From contig NZ_JAPMLV010000009.1 in assembly GCF_026420145.1 (NCBI RefSeq), positions 48,996 through 112,995 on the forward strand: 64,000 nt of DNA, given 5' to 3'. Below are positions 36,963 through 46,004 of this stretch, in pieces. Made by a program: the position numbers and the translations under genes. Below the pieces are notes generated by a model. It was not told the DNA's origin, ran no database searches, and saw only the letters and a program-made list of their open reading frames with translations. The DNA comes from Enterobacter pseudoroggenkampii. GTDB lineage: Bacteria; Pseudomonadota; Gammaproteobacteria; Enterobacterales; Enterobacteriaceae. Position 1 is the first letter of the stretch. Every line of letters begins with the position of its first letter.

Positions 36963-37200
36963 TAGTGTGACACTGTGCGATATATAATTCAATGTAATTA
37001 AAGCATATCTACAATTGTATGATACATGTGTGACATACCGACACTAACAGGTATCAGGATTATACGATAGCGTAGTGTCGGTATGTACGACATTACACGG
37101 TCACATTCCAAAATTGCGCAAATTTCTTACAAACATCCCACTGAAATAAAAGGAGAAATCTGCAAGACGAAGTCTTGCGTGGGGTGTGATGTTTTAAAGG
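36963..37200. other. origin of transfer (oriT), F/R100-like
   Basis: Contains a perfect 14-bp inverted repeat ACATACCGACACTA (37033-37046) with its complement at 37073-37086, and AGTGTGACACT near 36963. The GCAAGAC-GAA-GTCTTGC hairpin at 37162-37178 is followed by GTGGGGTGTGATGTTTT (37179-37195), which resembles the R100/F nic region. Cleavage would be expected within GTGTG-AT near 37185-37190. The rest of 36853-37385 holds no gene. Confidence 0.78.
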
Positions 37201-37385
37201 GTTAGTAAAGAGCGGCATGTTAATACCGCCTACTGTTCTGACATGTTTATTTCGGACAGGTGTTAAATCCCATCAGGAGAGCGCTCACGCGCGTTTGTAG
37301 TGAATTTACTTGATTACGACGATCCGCCGGGGTATTTTTTAAAGCGCCTCTCCAGAGCCCGTTTATTTAGCTAAAAGGCCAAATC

Positions 37386-37925
37386 ATGAAAATATCGTTA
37401 CTGCCTGCTGCTTTGCTGACTCTTTCACTTTCTGCTGGCGCAGCTCCGCAGATGTGCTTTGATCAGGCCGGGAAAGATTATCAAATTGATCCGCTTCTGC
37501 TTATGTCAATTTCGATTAAAGAGAGCCATCTGGTACCAGATGCGATAAATGGATCAAACCGGAATGGGACAGAAGATGTCTGCGGGATGCAGGTGAACAG
37601 CTCTCATTACGGTAAACTTAAAAACTTCAATATTACCCGTGAGCGCCTGTTAAATGATCCATGTATCTGCGTTTATACGGGTGCATGGGTACTGGCGCAC
37701 AACTTCAGGTCATACGGAAAAAACTGGGACAGCGTGGGGATGTATAATACGGGGCCGAGCAAAAAGCTCATTGCGCAGCGCAAGGCCTATGCACAGGACA
37801 TCAAAAATATATATCGCGTATTACTGGCCAGAAAAAAGTTACTATCTGAACGTCTCGCGCCAGCTGCTGGAAAGGAGCATGAGATTAAAATTGCAGAAAC
37901 AGCATCGTCACATAGCGGACAGTAA
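37386..37925 (+). CDS. lytic transglycosylase (F orf169/geneX type)
   Basis: A 179-residue secreted murein hydrolase with signal peptide (LLPAALLTLSLSAGA), catalytic Glu46 in SISIKESHLV, and GMQVNSSHYGKL. It opens peptidoglycan for the transfer apparatus. It is the first gene on the leading side of oriT, as in F, and the only leading-region gene pointing away from oriT. Confidence 0.9.
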   Translation: MKISLLPAALLTLSLSAGAAPQMCFDQAGKDYQIDPLLLMSISIKESHLVPDAINGSNRNGTEDVCGMQVNSSHYGKLKNFNITRERLLNDPCICVYTGAWVLAHNFRSYGKNWDSVGMYNTGPSKKLIAQRKAYAQDIKNIYRVLLARKKLLSERLAPAAGKEHEIKIAETASSHSGQ

Positions 37926-37926
37926 A

Positions 37927-37948
37927 AAGCCGCTCTGGTGAGCGGCTT
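37927..37948. terminator. bidirectional terminator
   Basis: AAGCCGCTC-TGGT-GAGCGGCTT with flanking A and T tracts, between the convergent transglycosylase and DUF932 genes. Confidence 0.85.
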
Positions 37949-37953
37949 AATTT

Positions 37954-38775
37954 TCAGGCCTTCAGTTTTGCAAACTCCTCGGCCATTTTCCAGAGCACCT
38001 GATTTAATTTGATGTCACCATCTATTCCGGTGACTTCCCGCGTTCTGGTCATCTTCCCTTTTTCCGTTCTGCCACGAATCCCCCCACGGATCACATTTTC
38101 CTGCACCACGTTAAACGTGGTCCATAAATCCTGGCCTCTGTCGAGCACGCGGCGAGGGTTAATAATTTGCTCCGGTGTAATCGGCGCTGGTTTTCCATCG
38201 TACTTAAGTTCCAGGGCGGTCGCACCAAAAAGGCGCTGCTCAGGCAAAGTGAGCTGAATGCTTTTCATGAGGTCAATATTTTCATCAACCGCGTCAAATG
38301 TTTTCAGCACCGTGTAAGCGCCTTCAATAACCTGCCCGACAATATCCCCTTTGTGGGGTACGCGGATTTCACCAAAATCCTTCCATGCAACCAGACCATT
38401 ACTGCAAACCTGACGGAACATACCGGGGATCATTTTATAGCTGCTTGAACCATCATGGCTATTCAGCAGAATAATTTCCGGTACTTCTTTTCCGTTAATC
38501 TGGTCATGACGGCGCAGGCGAAGCATATGCTTTGTAAAGTCGCGTTTATCCTGGTCACGTGTACGTGACTGAGTGGCATAATATGGCTGAAAACCTTCAT
38601 CACGTAAGCGATCAAGAATGTTAATGGTCGGGATATACGTATAACGTTCAGAGCGTGAATCGTGTTTATCCGATGAGAACGCGCTGGGAACGATGCGCTG
38701 TAATTCATCATTAGTCAGCGGACGGTCTTTACGGATCGAGGTAGGCATACGATAACGGCTTGCGAAACTGACCAT
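37954..38775 (-). CDS. DUF932-family plasmid protein
   Basis: A 273-residue protein with the DUF932 features SSYKMIPGMFRQVCSNGLVAW and YTVLKTFD. Members are common in plasmid leading regions and phages; they are thought to act in DNA transfer or establishment but have no proven activity. It is distal in a leftward unit whose promoter is probably inside repeat A, together with the 97-residue gene. Confidence 0.85.
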   Translation of the reverse strand: MVSFASRYRMPTSIRKDRPLTNDELQRIVPSAFSSDKHDSRSERYTYIPTINILDRLRDEGFQPYYATQSRTRDQDKRDFTKHMLRLRRHDQINGKEVPEIILLNSHDGSSSYKMIPGMFRQVCSNGLVAWKDFGEIRVPHKGDIVGQVIEGAYTVLKTFDAVDENIDLMKSIQLTLPEQRLFGATALELKYDGKPAPITPEQIINPRRVLDRGQDLWTTFNVVQENVIRGGIRGRTEKGKMTRTREVTGIDGDIKLNQVLWKMAEEFAKLKA

Positions 38776-38791
38776 TTTTATTTACTCCTGA

Positions 38792-39085
38792 TTATTTAGT
38801 TAGAGATGAAGAAATAACGCGATGAAAATTATCCAGCGGCATTGCAGCTGCCACCGGGCGACCATCTACAAACCAGACAGAGATATAATCCGGGCATTCG
38901 TCATTTATTAACGTCAGCTCAGTGGCATTCTCTGGCGGCGTAAAAATTGCCGGTTGTGGCTCCCCTTCCGATGCAGCCAGGACCCAGCAAAACAGATCCG
39001 TGAACTGGGACGTGGTGAGGTTTGAATCACATCTTCCGGTAGATTCTTGAGCGGCGGTTTTGACGTTGACGTTTCGTGTGTGCAT
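38792..39085 (-). CDS. leading-region hypothetical protein with shared N-terminal tag (A)
   Basis: A 97-residue protein. Residues 1-15 (MHTRNVNVKTAAQES) are the tag common to four genes in the window and are encoded by the end of repeat A. The remainder (FTDLFCWVLAASEGEPQPAI, DYISVWFVDGRPVAAAMPL) is homologous to the C-terminal part of the gene at 40134-40508, so the two are paralogues. Function unknown. GGAG and AGG precede the ATG. Confidence 0.7.
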   Translation of the reverse strand: MHTRNVNVKTAAQESTGRCDSNLTTSQFTDLFCWVLAASEGEPQPAIFTPPENATELTLINDECPDYISVWFVDGRPVAAAMPLDNFHRVISSSLTK

Positions 39086-39635
39086 CCTGGTTTTCTCCTG
39101 TGGTGATGGCTGGCCATCTCCCTAGTGAGTTCTCTCGCGGCAAAGGGCAAAAGGAGCAACGGCGAAGGGAGGAAGGAAAGGGGCGGAGACGAAAGTTTTT
39201 GCGGCACGCAAAAAGTTTTGGCGGAGTGCATTTCACCCCTTGGATGACGACCCGACGGTGCTACAAGCAGCCCTCCGCGTGAGGACGCACGGGGGATGGC
39301 CTCACCGGGGGAACAGGATGCACACACCCGACACGTCGGAACGGCGTGGCGCCATTAAAGCGACGGCATCAGCCGGCGCGGTGAAGGCGTTCCGGACGGC
39401 ACGGCCGGAGAAGCCGCAGCCTTTGACCTTCGCCATCAGACCCTAGCGTCAGCCCGAAACCGCTTGCGGGTTCGGCGGAGCCCGGCGGGTGCGTCAGCAG
39501 CCGCCCTGGCGGAGTGGGGCTCGACGACCGGACAGCAGCGCTGGCCGGGAGCCGAAGGGGGCCATAGCCCTGCCCTTTTTCCGTGTTATGGCCATGACGG
39601 AGCTGCAGCTGAGAAAGATAACCAGCAGGACGCCG
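39030..39635 (-). repeat. leading-region repeat, copy A (candidate ssDNA promoter)
   Basis: About 600 bp nearly identical to copies at 40453, 43478 and 63598. Reading leftward it contains a GC-rich far end, a stem TTTTTGCG-GCA-CGCAAAAA (39196-39214), the ribosome site and the first codons of the downstream gene. No gene of its own is convincing in either strand; frames here are shared artefacts. Covers most of the gap 39086-39789. Confidence 0.85.
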
Positions 39636-39789
39636 GTTCTGATCGTAGGTGAGAAGGGAAGCACTGCAACGGGGAAAGGCAGGAGCGCCGGAGGCGCTTT
39701 CGCCCTCCCCGTTTCCCCGCAGGGGAAAGAGGTTTGTGCGGTTGCCCTGATGAATGCCACCAGGGCTGGACCGAATACTGTATCAGGGG

Positions 39790-40137
39790 CTAAATCTCAC
39801 CCGCCTCAATGGCCATCTCGGTCATTAAATCGTCGTATGCCTCCTTCGCACGTTCTTCCTCAGCCCACGTCAGAAATAAGCCGCGCATCGACGCTGCTCC
39901 CATGAATACCGGGCGGTCTTTAAGAGGTAATTTAGCCAGGTAGTCCAGCGCCATTCCCAGCAAAGTGACATCATAGATTTCGTAGTACGCGCCGCATGTT
40001 TTTCCAGCCCGCTTTTCCATACGAGCCAGAACCACATCAGCACGAATCACGTCGAACGGATTACGTGAGTGAATATTGCGTACAAAGCCATCAGTGCGCA
40101 GGAGCGTTGTTTTATGTGTCACCGTTGTTTGCATCAT
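39790..40137 (-). CDS. leading-region hypothetical protein
   Basis: A 115-residue protein starting MMQTTVTHKTTLLRTDGFVR, with a helical, acidic C-terminal half (TWAEEERAKEAYDDLMTEMA). Its start overlaps the stop of the preceding gene (ATGA), so translation is coupled. Not recognised; such small acidic proteins in leading regions are often anti-restriction or anti-SOS factors, which here is only context-based. Confidence 0.65.
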   Translation of the reverse strand: MMQTTVTHKTTLLRTDGFVRNIHSRNPFDVIRADVVLARMEKRAGKTCGAYYEIYDVTLLGMALDYLAKLPLKDRPVFMGAASMRGLFLTWAEEERAKEAYDDLMTEMAIEAGEI

Positions 40138-40508
40138 GATTTGTCTCCAGCGAAGATCTTTACGAAAGAAGGTAATACGCGTGAGAAATTTTCCAGCAAT
40201 GCAGCTGCGGCAACCGGGTAACCATCCAGTAGCCATACTGAGAAGTAATCCGGGACTTCCGGATCGATATAAATCAGTTCGACACTGTCAGCCGGTGCGA
40301 CAAAATTAACAGGCTTCACATCAGCTTGTGATTCGCTGACGACCCATGAATACAGATCCCAGAATTGTTCAAAAGTAAGCGCTGAGACTGTTTCACTCTG
40401 CCCGATGGTTTCCATAACAAAGCCACTGGACTCAGTTTGTGTTTTTCCCCCTATCTTCCTGGAAGATTCGGGAGCGGCGGTTTTGACGTTGACTTTTTGT
40501 GTGTGCAT
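40134..40508 (-). CDS. leading-region hypothetical protein with shared N-terminal tag (B)
   Basis: A 124-residue protein with the tag MHTQKVNVKTAAPESSRKIG followed by a unique linker and a domain (FEQFWDLYSWVVSESQADVK, DYFSVWLLDGYPVAAAALLE) homologous to the 38792-39085 protein. The tag differs from the others at three positions, so the paralogues have had time to diverge. Start ATG at 40508 after GGAG. Function unknown. Confidence 0.7.
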   Translation of the reverse strand: MHTQKVNVKTAAPESSRKIGGKTQTESSGFVMETIGQSETVSALTFEQFWDLYSWVVSESQADVKPVNFVAPADSVELIYIDPEVPDYFSVWLLDGYPVAAAALLENFSRVLPSFVKIFAGDKS

Positions 40509-41053
40509 CCTGGTTTTCTCCTGTGGTGATGGTTGTCCATCTCCCTGGTGAGTTCTCTCGCGGCAAAGGGCAAAGGAGCAACGGCGAAGGGCGGAAGGAA
40601 AGGGGCGGAGACTAAAGTTTTTGCGGTACGCAAAAAGTTTTGGCGGAGTGCATTTCACCCCTTGGATGACGACCCGACGGTGCTACAAGCAGCCCTCCGC
40701 GTGAGGACGCACGGGGGATGGCCTCACCGGGGGAACAGGATGCACACACCCGACACGTCGGAACGGCGTGGCGCCATTAAAGCGACGGCATCAGCCGGCG
40801 CGGTGAAGGCGTTCCGGACGGCACGGCCGGAGAAGCCGCAGCCCTTGACCTTCGCCATCAGACCCTAGCGTCAGCCCGAAACCCGGAGGGGTTCGGCGGA
40901 GCCCGGCGGGTGCGCAGCAGCCGCCCTGGCGGAGTGGGGCTCGACGACCGGACAGAAGCGCTGGCCGGGAGCCGAAGGGGGCCATCGCCCTGCCCTGTTT
41001 TCGGGTTATGGCCACGGAGCTGCAGCTGAGAAAGTTAACCAGCAGGATGCCGG
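40453..41053 (-). repeat. leading-region repeat, copy B
   Basis: Same element as copy A, with a few substitutions (for example AAACCCGGAGGGGTT in place of AAACCGCTTGCGGGTT). Includes the TTTTTGCG/CGCAAAAA-type stem near 40618 (GCGGTACGCAAAAA). Explains the gap 40509-41195. Confidence 0.85.
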
Positions 41054-41195
41054 TTATGATCGCAGAGAAGGAGTGAAGCACAGCAACGGGGAACGGCAGG
41101 AGCGCCGGAGGCGCTTTCGCCCTCCCCGTTTACCCCGGAGGGGTAGAGTTTTTTGCGGTTGCCCCGATGATATGCACCGGGGCCAGGATTTCCGA

Positions 41196-41531
41196 TCAGA
41201 TCGGTTCTTCGCTGTCACCTCCGTTTTCCTGCTCATAGTGCATCATGGCCATATTCAGCAGGACATTAAATCCCTCAATGCCAGCCCCGTCCGGCTCGCA
41301 CTGTTCGCAGAGGTGCAGCAGATTTGCCAGAAAATCCGTGATGACAGTTTGCACGCTTTCGCTTTCCCTGTTCAGCCCGGTTTTACGGGCAAATTTCCAG
41401 AGCACATCTGCAGCCAGCGCGGCGTGATCATCGTTGCTGCGGATTTTTATCGGTTCAGCCTGGCCTTGCAGGCGTTCTGCCATCGTCTCCAGCACGGTGG
41501 CCGGAACAGCGTTCAGTGTGTTGCTTGTCAT
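41196..41531 (-). CDS. small leading-region protein downstream of the methylase
   Basis: A 111-residue, mostly helical protein (PATVLETMAERLQGQAEPIK, DFLANLLHLCEQCEPDGAG) with an acidic C terminus. 42 bp after the methylase-like gene and probably cotranscribed. No known family assigned. The closest context parallel is the small gene that follows ydbA-type methylases in F-like plasmids. Confidence 0.65.
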   Translation of the reverse strand: MTSNTLNAVPATVLETMAERLQGQAEPIKIRSNDDHAALAADVLWKFARKTGLNRESESVQTVITDFLANLLHLCEQCEPDGAGIEGFNVLLNMAMMHYEQENGGDSEEPI

Positions 41532-41573
41532 TTTCTCTCTCCCTGCGGCAGGTCTGCCCTGCCGCTCTGTCAG

Positions 41574-42365
41574 TCAGGCGGCCACGGTGGCCAGAAATTT
41601 TTTCATTGCATCCAGACGACTGCGAAATGCCAGACGGCCCTGCCAGTCATTGAAGTAATAAACAGGGGTGTAACGCACTCGGTTCGCTTTCAGGGTCAGC
41701 GTATTACCGGTCACGACTTTCGCGGGTATACCCAGCAGTGCCAGCTGGATAAAGGCCATATCTGCCACCTTTGGATCGATGTCAGTGCAGGTGGCATACA
41801 GCTGTTGTGAAGGGTTATATCCCGCTTCAGCCATCCAGTATGCAAAGGCAATGACCATTCCGGCGCTACCACAGGCAGGCTCATCGAGCGTCATCCACCC
41901 CTCACGCTTTATCGTCTCCTGAGCGCCGGGCATGAGTAGTCCGGCCATCAGGCGGGAGATGCAGGACGGGGAGAAATACTGCCCCATTTCGTCCGCGCCC
42001 AGCTCCTGCTCCATATACAGAGCGCCGAGGAAATCATGAATGTCACCCGCCAGCCCCTCCACCAACAGGCAGAACAGCTGCTTCATGGCGTCCAGATCGT
42101 CCGGCTTATACCGTTCGCAGATGCGACGGCTGTTTTCGATGTTCTCCGGCGAGCGAATACGGGCCATATCCAGCTCGCTGGCTGCGAGGGTGATGAAGTC
42201 GCGGAACACTTCGGAACGGCGCATATTTTTCGCCATCTGACGGAAGACACTGGCGAATTCTTTACGCGCCTCAGCTGGCGACAGCATCCGGGCCGGTGCG
42301 GAAGCCCGCGGCTGCGGATCAGCCTGGTCGGCCAGGAACAGGGATTCAAAACTCAGTTGTGACAT
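41574..42365 (-). CDS. N-6 DNA methylase-like protein lacking the catalytic motif
   Basis: A 263-residue protein of the plasmid N-6 methylase family. The helical N-terminal domain precedes GQYFSPSCISRLMAGLL and the SAM-binding motif DEPACGSAGMVIAFA (about residues 160-175), with TCTDIDPKVADMA as the next SAM-contact strand. The NPPY catalytic motif expected about 40 residues later is absent (PVYYFNDWQGRL follows). It may bind SAM and DNA without methylating, or need a partner. In F-like plasmids it sits in the leading region. Confidence 0.82.
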   Translation of the reverse strand: MSQLSFESLFLADQADPQPRASAPARMLSPAEARKEFASVFRQMAKNMRRSEVFRDFITLAASELDMARIRSPENIENSRRICERYKPDDLDAMKQLFCLLVEGLAGDIHDFLGALYMEQELGADEMGQYFSPSCISRLMAGLLMPGAQETIKREGWMTLDEPACGSAGMVIAFAYWMAEAGYNPSQQLYATCTDIDPKVADMAFIQLALLGIPAKVVTGNTLTLKANRVRYTPVYYFNDWQGRLAFRSRLDAMKKFLATVAA

Positions 42366-42405
42366 GGTTTCTCCTTACCGGCCGCCCGCAGGCGGCCGTC
42401 TTCTG

Positions 42406-42606
42406 TTAAGCCAGTCCAAGCGCCGGGTAGACGCTGACAGCCAGACCACAGTCAGCATCGGTGGCGTAGCCCGTTTCGGCATTTACCACGGACAGGAACG
42501 GCTGCCACTGTGAGAAGCGCAGCGCGGGTACGCGAGCGCGTTTTCCGGCGCGGAGGGCATTTACAAATGCCTTCGCCTGTGCGACAGTTTGCGGGTCAAA
42601 TTTCAC
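42406..42606 (-). CDS. 66-residue leading-region protein
   Basis: The longer frame reaches upstream into non-coding sequence, but GTG at 42606 follows AAGGAG with 7-base spacing and is the likely start (KFDPQTVAQAKAFVNALRAG). The protein is short and basic in the middle with a hydrophobic end. Unknown function; 40 bp upstream of the methylase-like gene in the same operon. Confidence 0.6.
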   Translation of the reverse strand: MKFDPQTVAQAKAFVNALRAGKRARVPALRFSQWQPFLSVVNAETGYATDADCGLAVSVYPALGLA

Positions 42607-42695
42607 GATCAATCTCCTTACTTTGGTTGTGATTGCCGTATCTCGTTTTGGTCGGCCAGATACGGCGTTGAGAAAGCAGGGGCAACCCTGCTTTT

Positions 42696-43157
42696 TTAAT
42701 GCGCGGAATTCAGCGGCGCATCGAGACAGAAACGGGCGATCACGTCGCCAATCAGCTCCCGGTGATGGCGGGTGTGCAGGTCGTGGCACTCAAAGAAGCG
42801 CGCGCCGTACCGGACAAAAATCGCGGTCACATCCCCGCCCGTAAACTCCATCGACTTGAACGACTCCCCGCCATACCCTCTGCACCAGTCCACTGGCGGC
42901 AACGTTTCCAGCTGGCCGATGTACCGGGCCTCGGTGATTTCCACCCAGGGACGGCGATAGCCGTCATTCTGCTTTTCCTGCACCTGAGTCGCGGGGATCA
43001 GCTCCGCGTCCGGATAGAGACGGCGCAGGGATTCCAGCGTTTTCGCTTCACGCTGAGTTACCCACTGCCCGTCCAGCTGTGTTGCGCGGTCATAAACAGC
43101 GTTATGAGACGGAACGAAAAAGGCCATTGGTGCAGCGGTCGGGGTGTTAACGTTCAT
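42696..43157 (-). CDS. leading-region hypothetical protein
   Basis: A 153-residue protein (MNVNTPTAAPMAFFVPSHNA, YPDAELIPATQVQEKQNDGY, FFECHDLHTRHHRELIGDVI). Composition is that of a soluble globular protein with a His/Cys-rich patch near the C terminus (ECHDLHTRHH) that could bind metal. Not recognised beyond its location in the leading-region operon behind repeat C. Confidence 0.65.
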   Translation of the reverse strand: MNVNTPTAAPMAFFVPSHNAVYDRATQLDGQWVTQREAKTLESLRRLYPDAELIPATQVQEKQNDGYRRPWVEITEARYIGQLETLPPVDWCRGYGGESFKSMEFTGGDVTAIFVRYGARFFECHDLHTRHHRELIGDVIARFCLDAPLNSAH

Positions 43158-43217
43158 CTTTCATGCTCCTGTCTGATGAGGTTCCGTGCGGGGGCGGCCG
43201 CACGGGGTGAACCGGAT

Positions 43218-43532
43218 TTAAATGTCGATACCTGCGCGCTCGATCAGGCGCACGAACTGTTTGAAGTGGTCAGCTTCAGCCACATGGATATGGCGGAACT
43301 GTTTATCGACGCCGCTGCTGAGGGCGTAGAAATAGGTGCAGCACATCGTTTCGGGGCAGCGTCTGCGCAGTTTCTTCAGCTCAGCAAGGCTGCTGAACTC
43401 CAGAACGTCGGCTTCCTCCTCAGAGTTTTTTTTCGTCTCAGCGACGAGGATCGTGTACGACACGGTTTTTCCCCCCATCTTTCTGGAAGATTCTTGAGCG
43501 GCGGTTTTGACGTTGACGTTTCGTGTGTGCAT
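43218..43532 (-). CDS. leading-region hypothetical protein with shared N-terminal tag (C)
   Basis: A 104-residue protein. The tag MHTRNVNVKTAAQESSRKMG is fused to a domain unrelated to the A and B proteins (TKKNSEEEADVLEFSSLAEL, CPETMCCTYFYALSSGVDKQ). ATG 43532 follows GGAG. First gene of the operon that includes the methylase-like gene. Function unknown. Confidence 0.7.
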   Translation of the reverse strand: MHTRNVNVKTAAQESSRKMGGKTVSYTILVAETKKNSEEEADVLEFSSLAELKKLRRRCPETMCCTYFYALSSGVDKQFRHIHVAEADHFKQFVRLIERAGIDI

Positions 43533-44078
43533 CCTGGTTTTCTCCTGTGGTGATGGTTGTCCATCTCCCTGGTGAGTTCTCTCGCGGCAAAGGGCAAAAG
43601 GAGCAACGGCGAAGGGAGGAAGGAAAGGGGTGGAGCCAAAAGTTTTTGCGGCACGCAAAAAGTTTTGGCGGAGTGCATTTCACCCCTTGGATGACGACCC
43701 GACGGTGCTACAAGCAGCCCTCCGCGTGAGGACGCACGGGGGATGGCCTCACCGGGGGAACAGGATGCACACACCCGACACGTCGGAACGGCGTGGCGCC
43801 ATTAAAGCGACGGCATCAGCCGGCGCGGTGAAGGCGTTCCGGACGGCACGGCCGGAGAAGCCGCAGCCCTTGACCTTCGCCATCAGACCCTAGCGTCAGC
43901 CCGAAACCCGGAGGGGTTCGGCGGAGCCCGGCGGGTGCGTCAGCGGCCGCCCTGGCGGAGTGGGGCTCGACGACCGGACAGCAGCGCTGGCCGGGAGCCG
44001 AAGGGGGCCATCGCCCTGCCCTGTTTTCGGGTTATGGCCACGGAGCTGCAGCTGAGAAAGTTAACCAGCAGGACGCCG
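43478..44078 (-). repeat. leading-region repeat, copy C
   Basis: Same 600-bp element as copies A and B, ending in the shared codons. The stem TTTTTGCG-GCA-CGCAAAAA is at about 43643-43661. With the GC-rich stretch to 44409 it accounts for the gap 43533-44409, where no gene is seen. Confidence 0.85.
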
Positions 44079-44409
44079 GATATGACGCCCGGGATGAAGA
44101 ACACAGGGAAAACCAGGCTGAAGCCAGGCACAGGCAGGTAACTCATAGCGTTCTGACTTCAGCAAAATCAGGCAGGAAAGGCTGGAGTGTGGACAAGGCG
44201 GAGGGAGCAGAGGGGCAGCGCCGAAGGCGCGTCCCCCTTCCCCCGTTCCCCGCAGGGGAACAGCCCTTCCCGGAAGTTCAGGCGTGCGGTCGCGTCAGGA
44301 AGGAAAAAGGGGCTACCGGTAAACCGGCAACCCCTTCATAAAGGCGCTTCAGGCATGTCCACACAGTCTCAGCCCCTGAATGGCGGGGGTTTCCCCCCGC
44401 CGGGGTTAG

Positions 44410-44568
44410 CTACTTAGCGGATTCGTAAGCCATAAAAGCTGCCACCTCCCTGTCCGTGTCCCTGTACCGGATTTCGCAGAGCGATTTCCGTGTCAGGTAA
44501 GTGAATATCAGCAGTGTGAGACACACTATTAATACGCACCAGAGCAGGGTGTTTCGCGGCAGTTTCAT
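44410..44568 (-). CDS. hok: Hok-family membrane toxin
   Basis: A 52-residue toxin ([20 protein letters not shown]) with one transmembrane helix, the conserved [10 protein letters not shown] segment and the terminal AFMAYESAK, all Hok/Gef landmarks. Hok depolarises the inner membrane when the Sok antisense RNA decays. The upstream leader appears cut: IS-like sequence begins at 44644, only 76 bp before the start, so the normal promoter and mRNA folding elements are probably missing. Confidence 0.88.
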   Translation of the reverse strand: MKLPRNTLLWCVLIVCLTLLIFTYLTRKSLCEIRYRDTDREVAAFMAYESAK

Positions 44569-44626
44569 GGCCTTCTTCTCCTTGCCTTGCGGCATCTAAG
44601 AGGCTATCCTGATGTTGTCTAGGCAT
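44414..44626 (-). CDS. mok: mok-like overlapping frame
   Basis: A 70-residue frame starting at 44626 overlaps hok in another frame, as mok does in R1-type systems, where mok translation is coupled to hok and blocked by Sok. The Sok gene would lie on the plus strand near 44590-44640, but no convincing promoter for it was found in the shortened leader. Confidence 0.5.
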   Translation of the reverse strand: MPRQHQDSLLDAARQGEEGHETAAKHPALVRINSVSHTADIHLPDTEIALRNPVQGHGQGGGSFYGLRIR

Positions 44627-44643
44627 ACAGGTGGCCTCGTGGG

Positions 44644-44719
44644 TGTACTGACCCCAATAAGTTGGACAGATTAACCGAGGCATCAGAGAAAGAGTCCATT
44701 TAATATATGGGCTCTTTTT
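44644..44719. mobile_element. IS-end-like sequence and terminator at the cargo boundary
   Basis: TGTACTGACCCCAATAAGTT (44644) resembles terminal repeats of IS3-group elements with the GTTGGACA continuation. It is followed by AAAGAGTCCAT-TTAAT-ATGGGCTCTTT plus T-run (44692-44719), a terminator. No transposase remains. This is where leading-region sequence gives way to inserted cargo. The region to 44908 has no gene. Confidence 0.45.
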
Positions 44720-44908
44720 TGTTTATGGCTATAACTCAATAACATTTTCCACAGTCGGATTATCCATCCCACCGCTTCCTTCCTTACGCCTTACAGTCTC
44801 ATCAATAACCGTTCGTCATCTTCTTTCGTGAAGCATTTCTACTGAATTAACATTAGACGCGCCATCCGATTCTCGCTCGTATCGGTTTGAGCGTAATAGT
44901 CTTCGCGT

Positions 44909-45648
<740 letters not shown>

Positions 45649-45659
45649 GAGACACCCCT

Positions 45660-45715
45660 GTATAGCATTTACTTTACAAGAATAGCATAACCATCACGTA
45701 TAGCAAACGCTATAC
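45660..45715 (-). promoter_or_regulatory. kacAT operators, copy 2
   Basis: GTATAGCA-TT-TACTTTAC at 45660-45677 and the near-perfect GTATAGCA-AA-CGCTATAC at 45698-45715 precede the leftward antitoxin. Confidence 0.72.
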
Positions 45716-45750
45716 ATCAAGTTGTGGTTTTCATTTTTTAAATACTGATT

Positions 45751-45772
45751 TCCGCTTTGTGCCAGAAGCGGA
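45751..45772. repeat. TCCGCTT...AAGCGGA interspersed stem-loop
   Basis: TCCGCTT-TGTGCCAG-AAGCGGA followed by CATT. A second copy is at 48001-48024 and a degenerate one near 53161-53185 (TTTCGTGCCAGAAGCG). All are intergenic. The gap 45649-46004 holds otherwise only promoters and operators. Confidence 0.6.
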
Positions 45773-45957
45773 CATTTATTCGCGTATCTAAACATGCCGG
45801 ATGTTAGCTTCCTGATGATATGTAATGCTGGCTGGGGCCACTTTGCTGCTGACGCGGCATATATAATTGCCTTATTTACCGGATTCTGTTCGCCAGACCA
45901 GCTTATTTAGGGTCACAAAGCCTGTGATAAATGCAGACTTTTGTTGCTTCAGCCTAT

Positions 45958-45985
45958 TTTGTAGGTAGACTGGTCTACCTACAAA
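45958..45985. promoter_or_regulatory. perfect 28-bp TetR operator (O4)
   Basis: TTTGTAGGTAGAC and GTCTACCTACAAA are exact 13-bp arms around TG, 19 bp before the TetR gene. It overlaps a promoter (TTGCTT 45944, TAGACT 45966). The inner TAGAC...GTCTA resembles NemR-type boxes. The half-site CTACCTAC matches operators O1-O3 at 1.7, 3.6 and 8.1 kb. Confidence 0.8.
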
Positions 45986-46004
45986 TGACCGAAAGAGGCT
46001 GATC

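Noticed and set aside
39240..39905. Rightward frames inside repeats A, B and C
   Set aside because: They recur only because the repeat recurs, lack ribosome sites, and are Arg/Pro/Gly-rich from GC-rich non-coding DNA.
39030..44078. Repeated blocks considered as CRISPR or IS elements
   Set aside because: The units are about 600 bp, not short repeats with spacers; they lack transposase genes and terminal inverted repeats and always precede leading-region genes.
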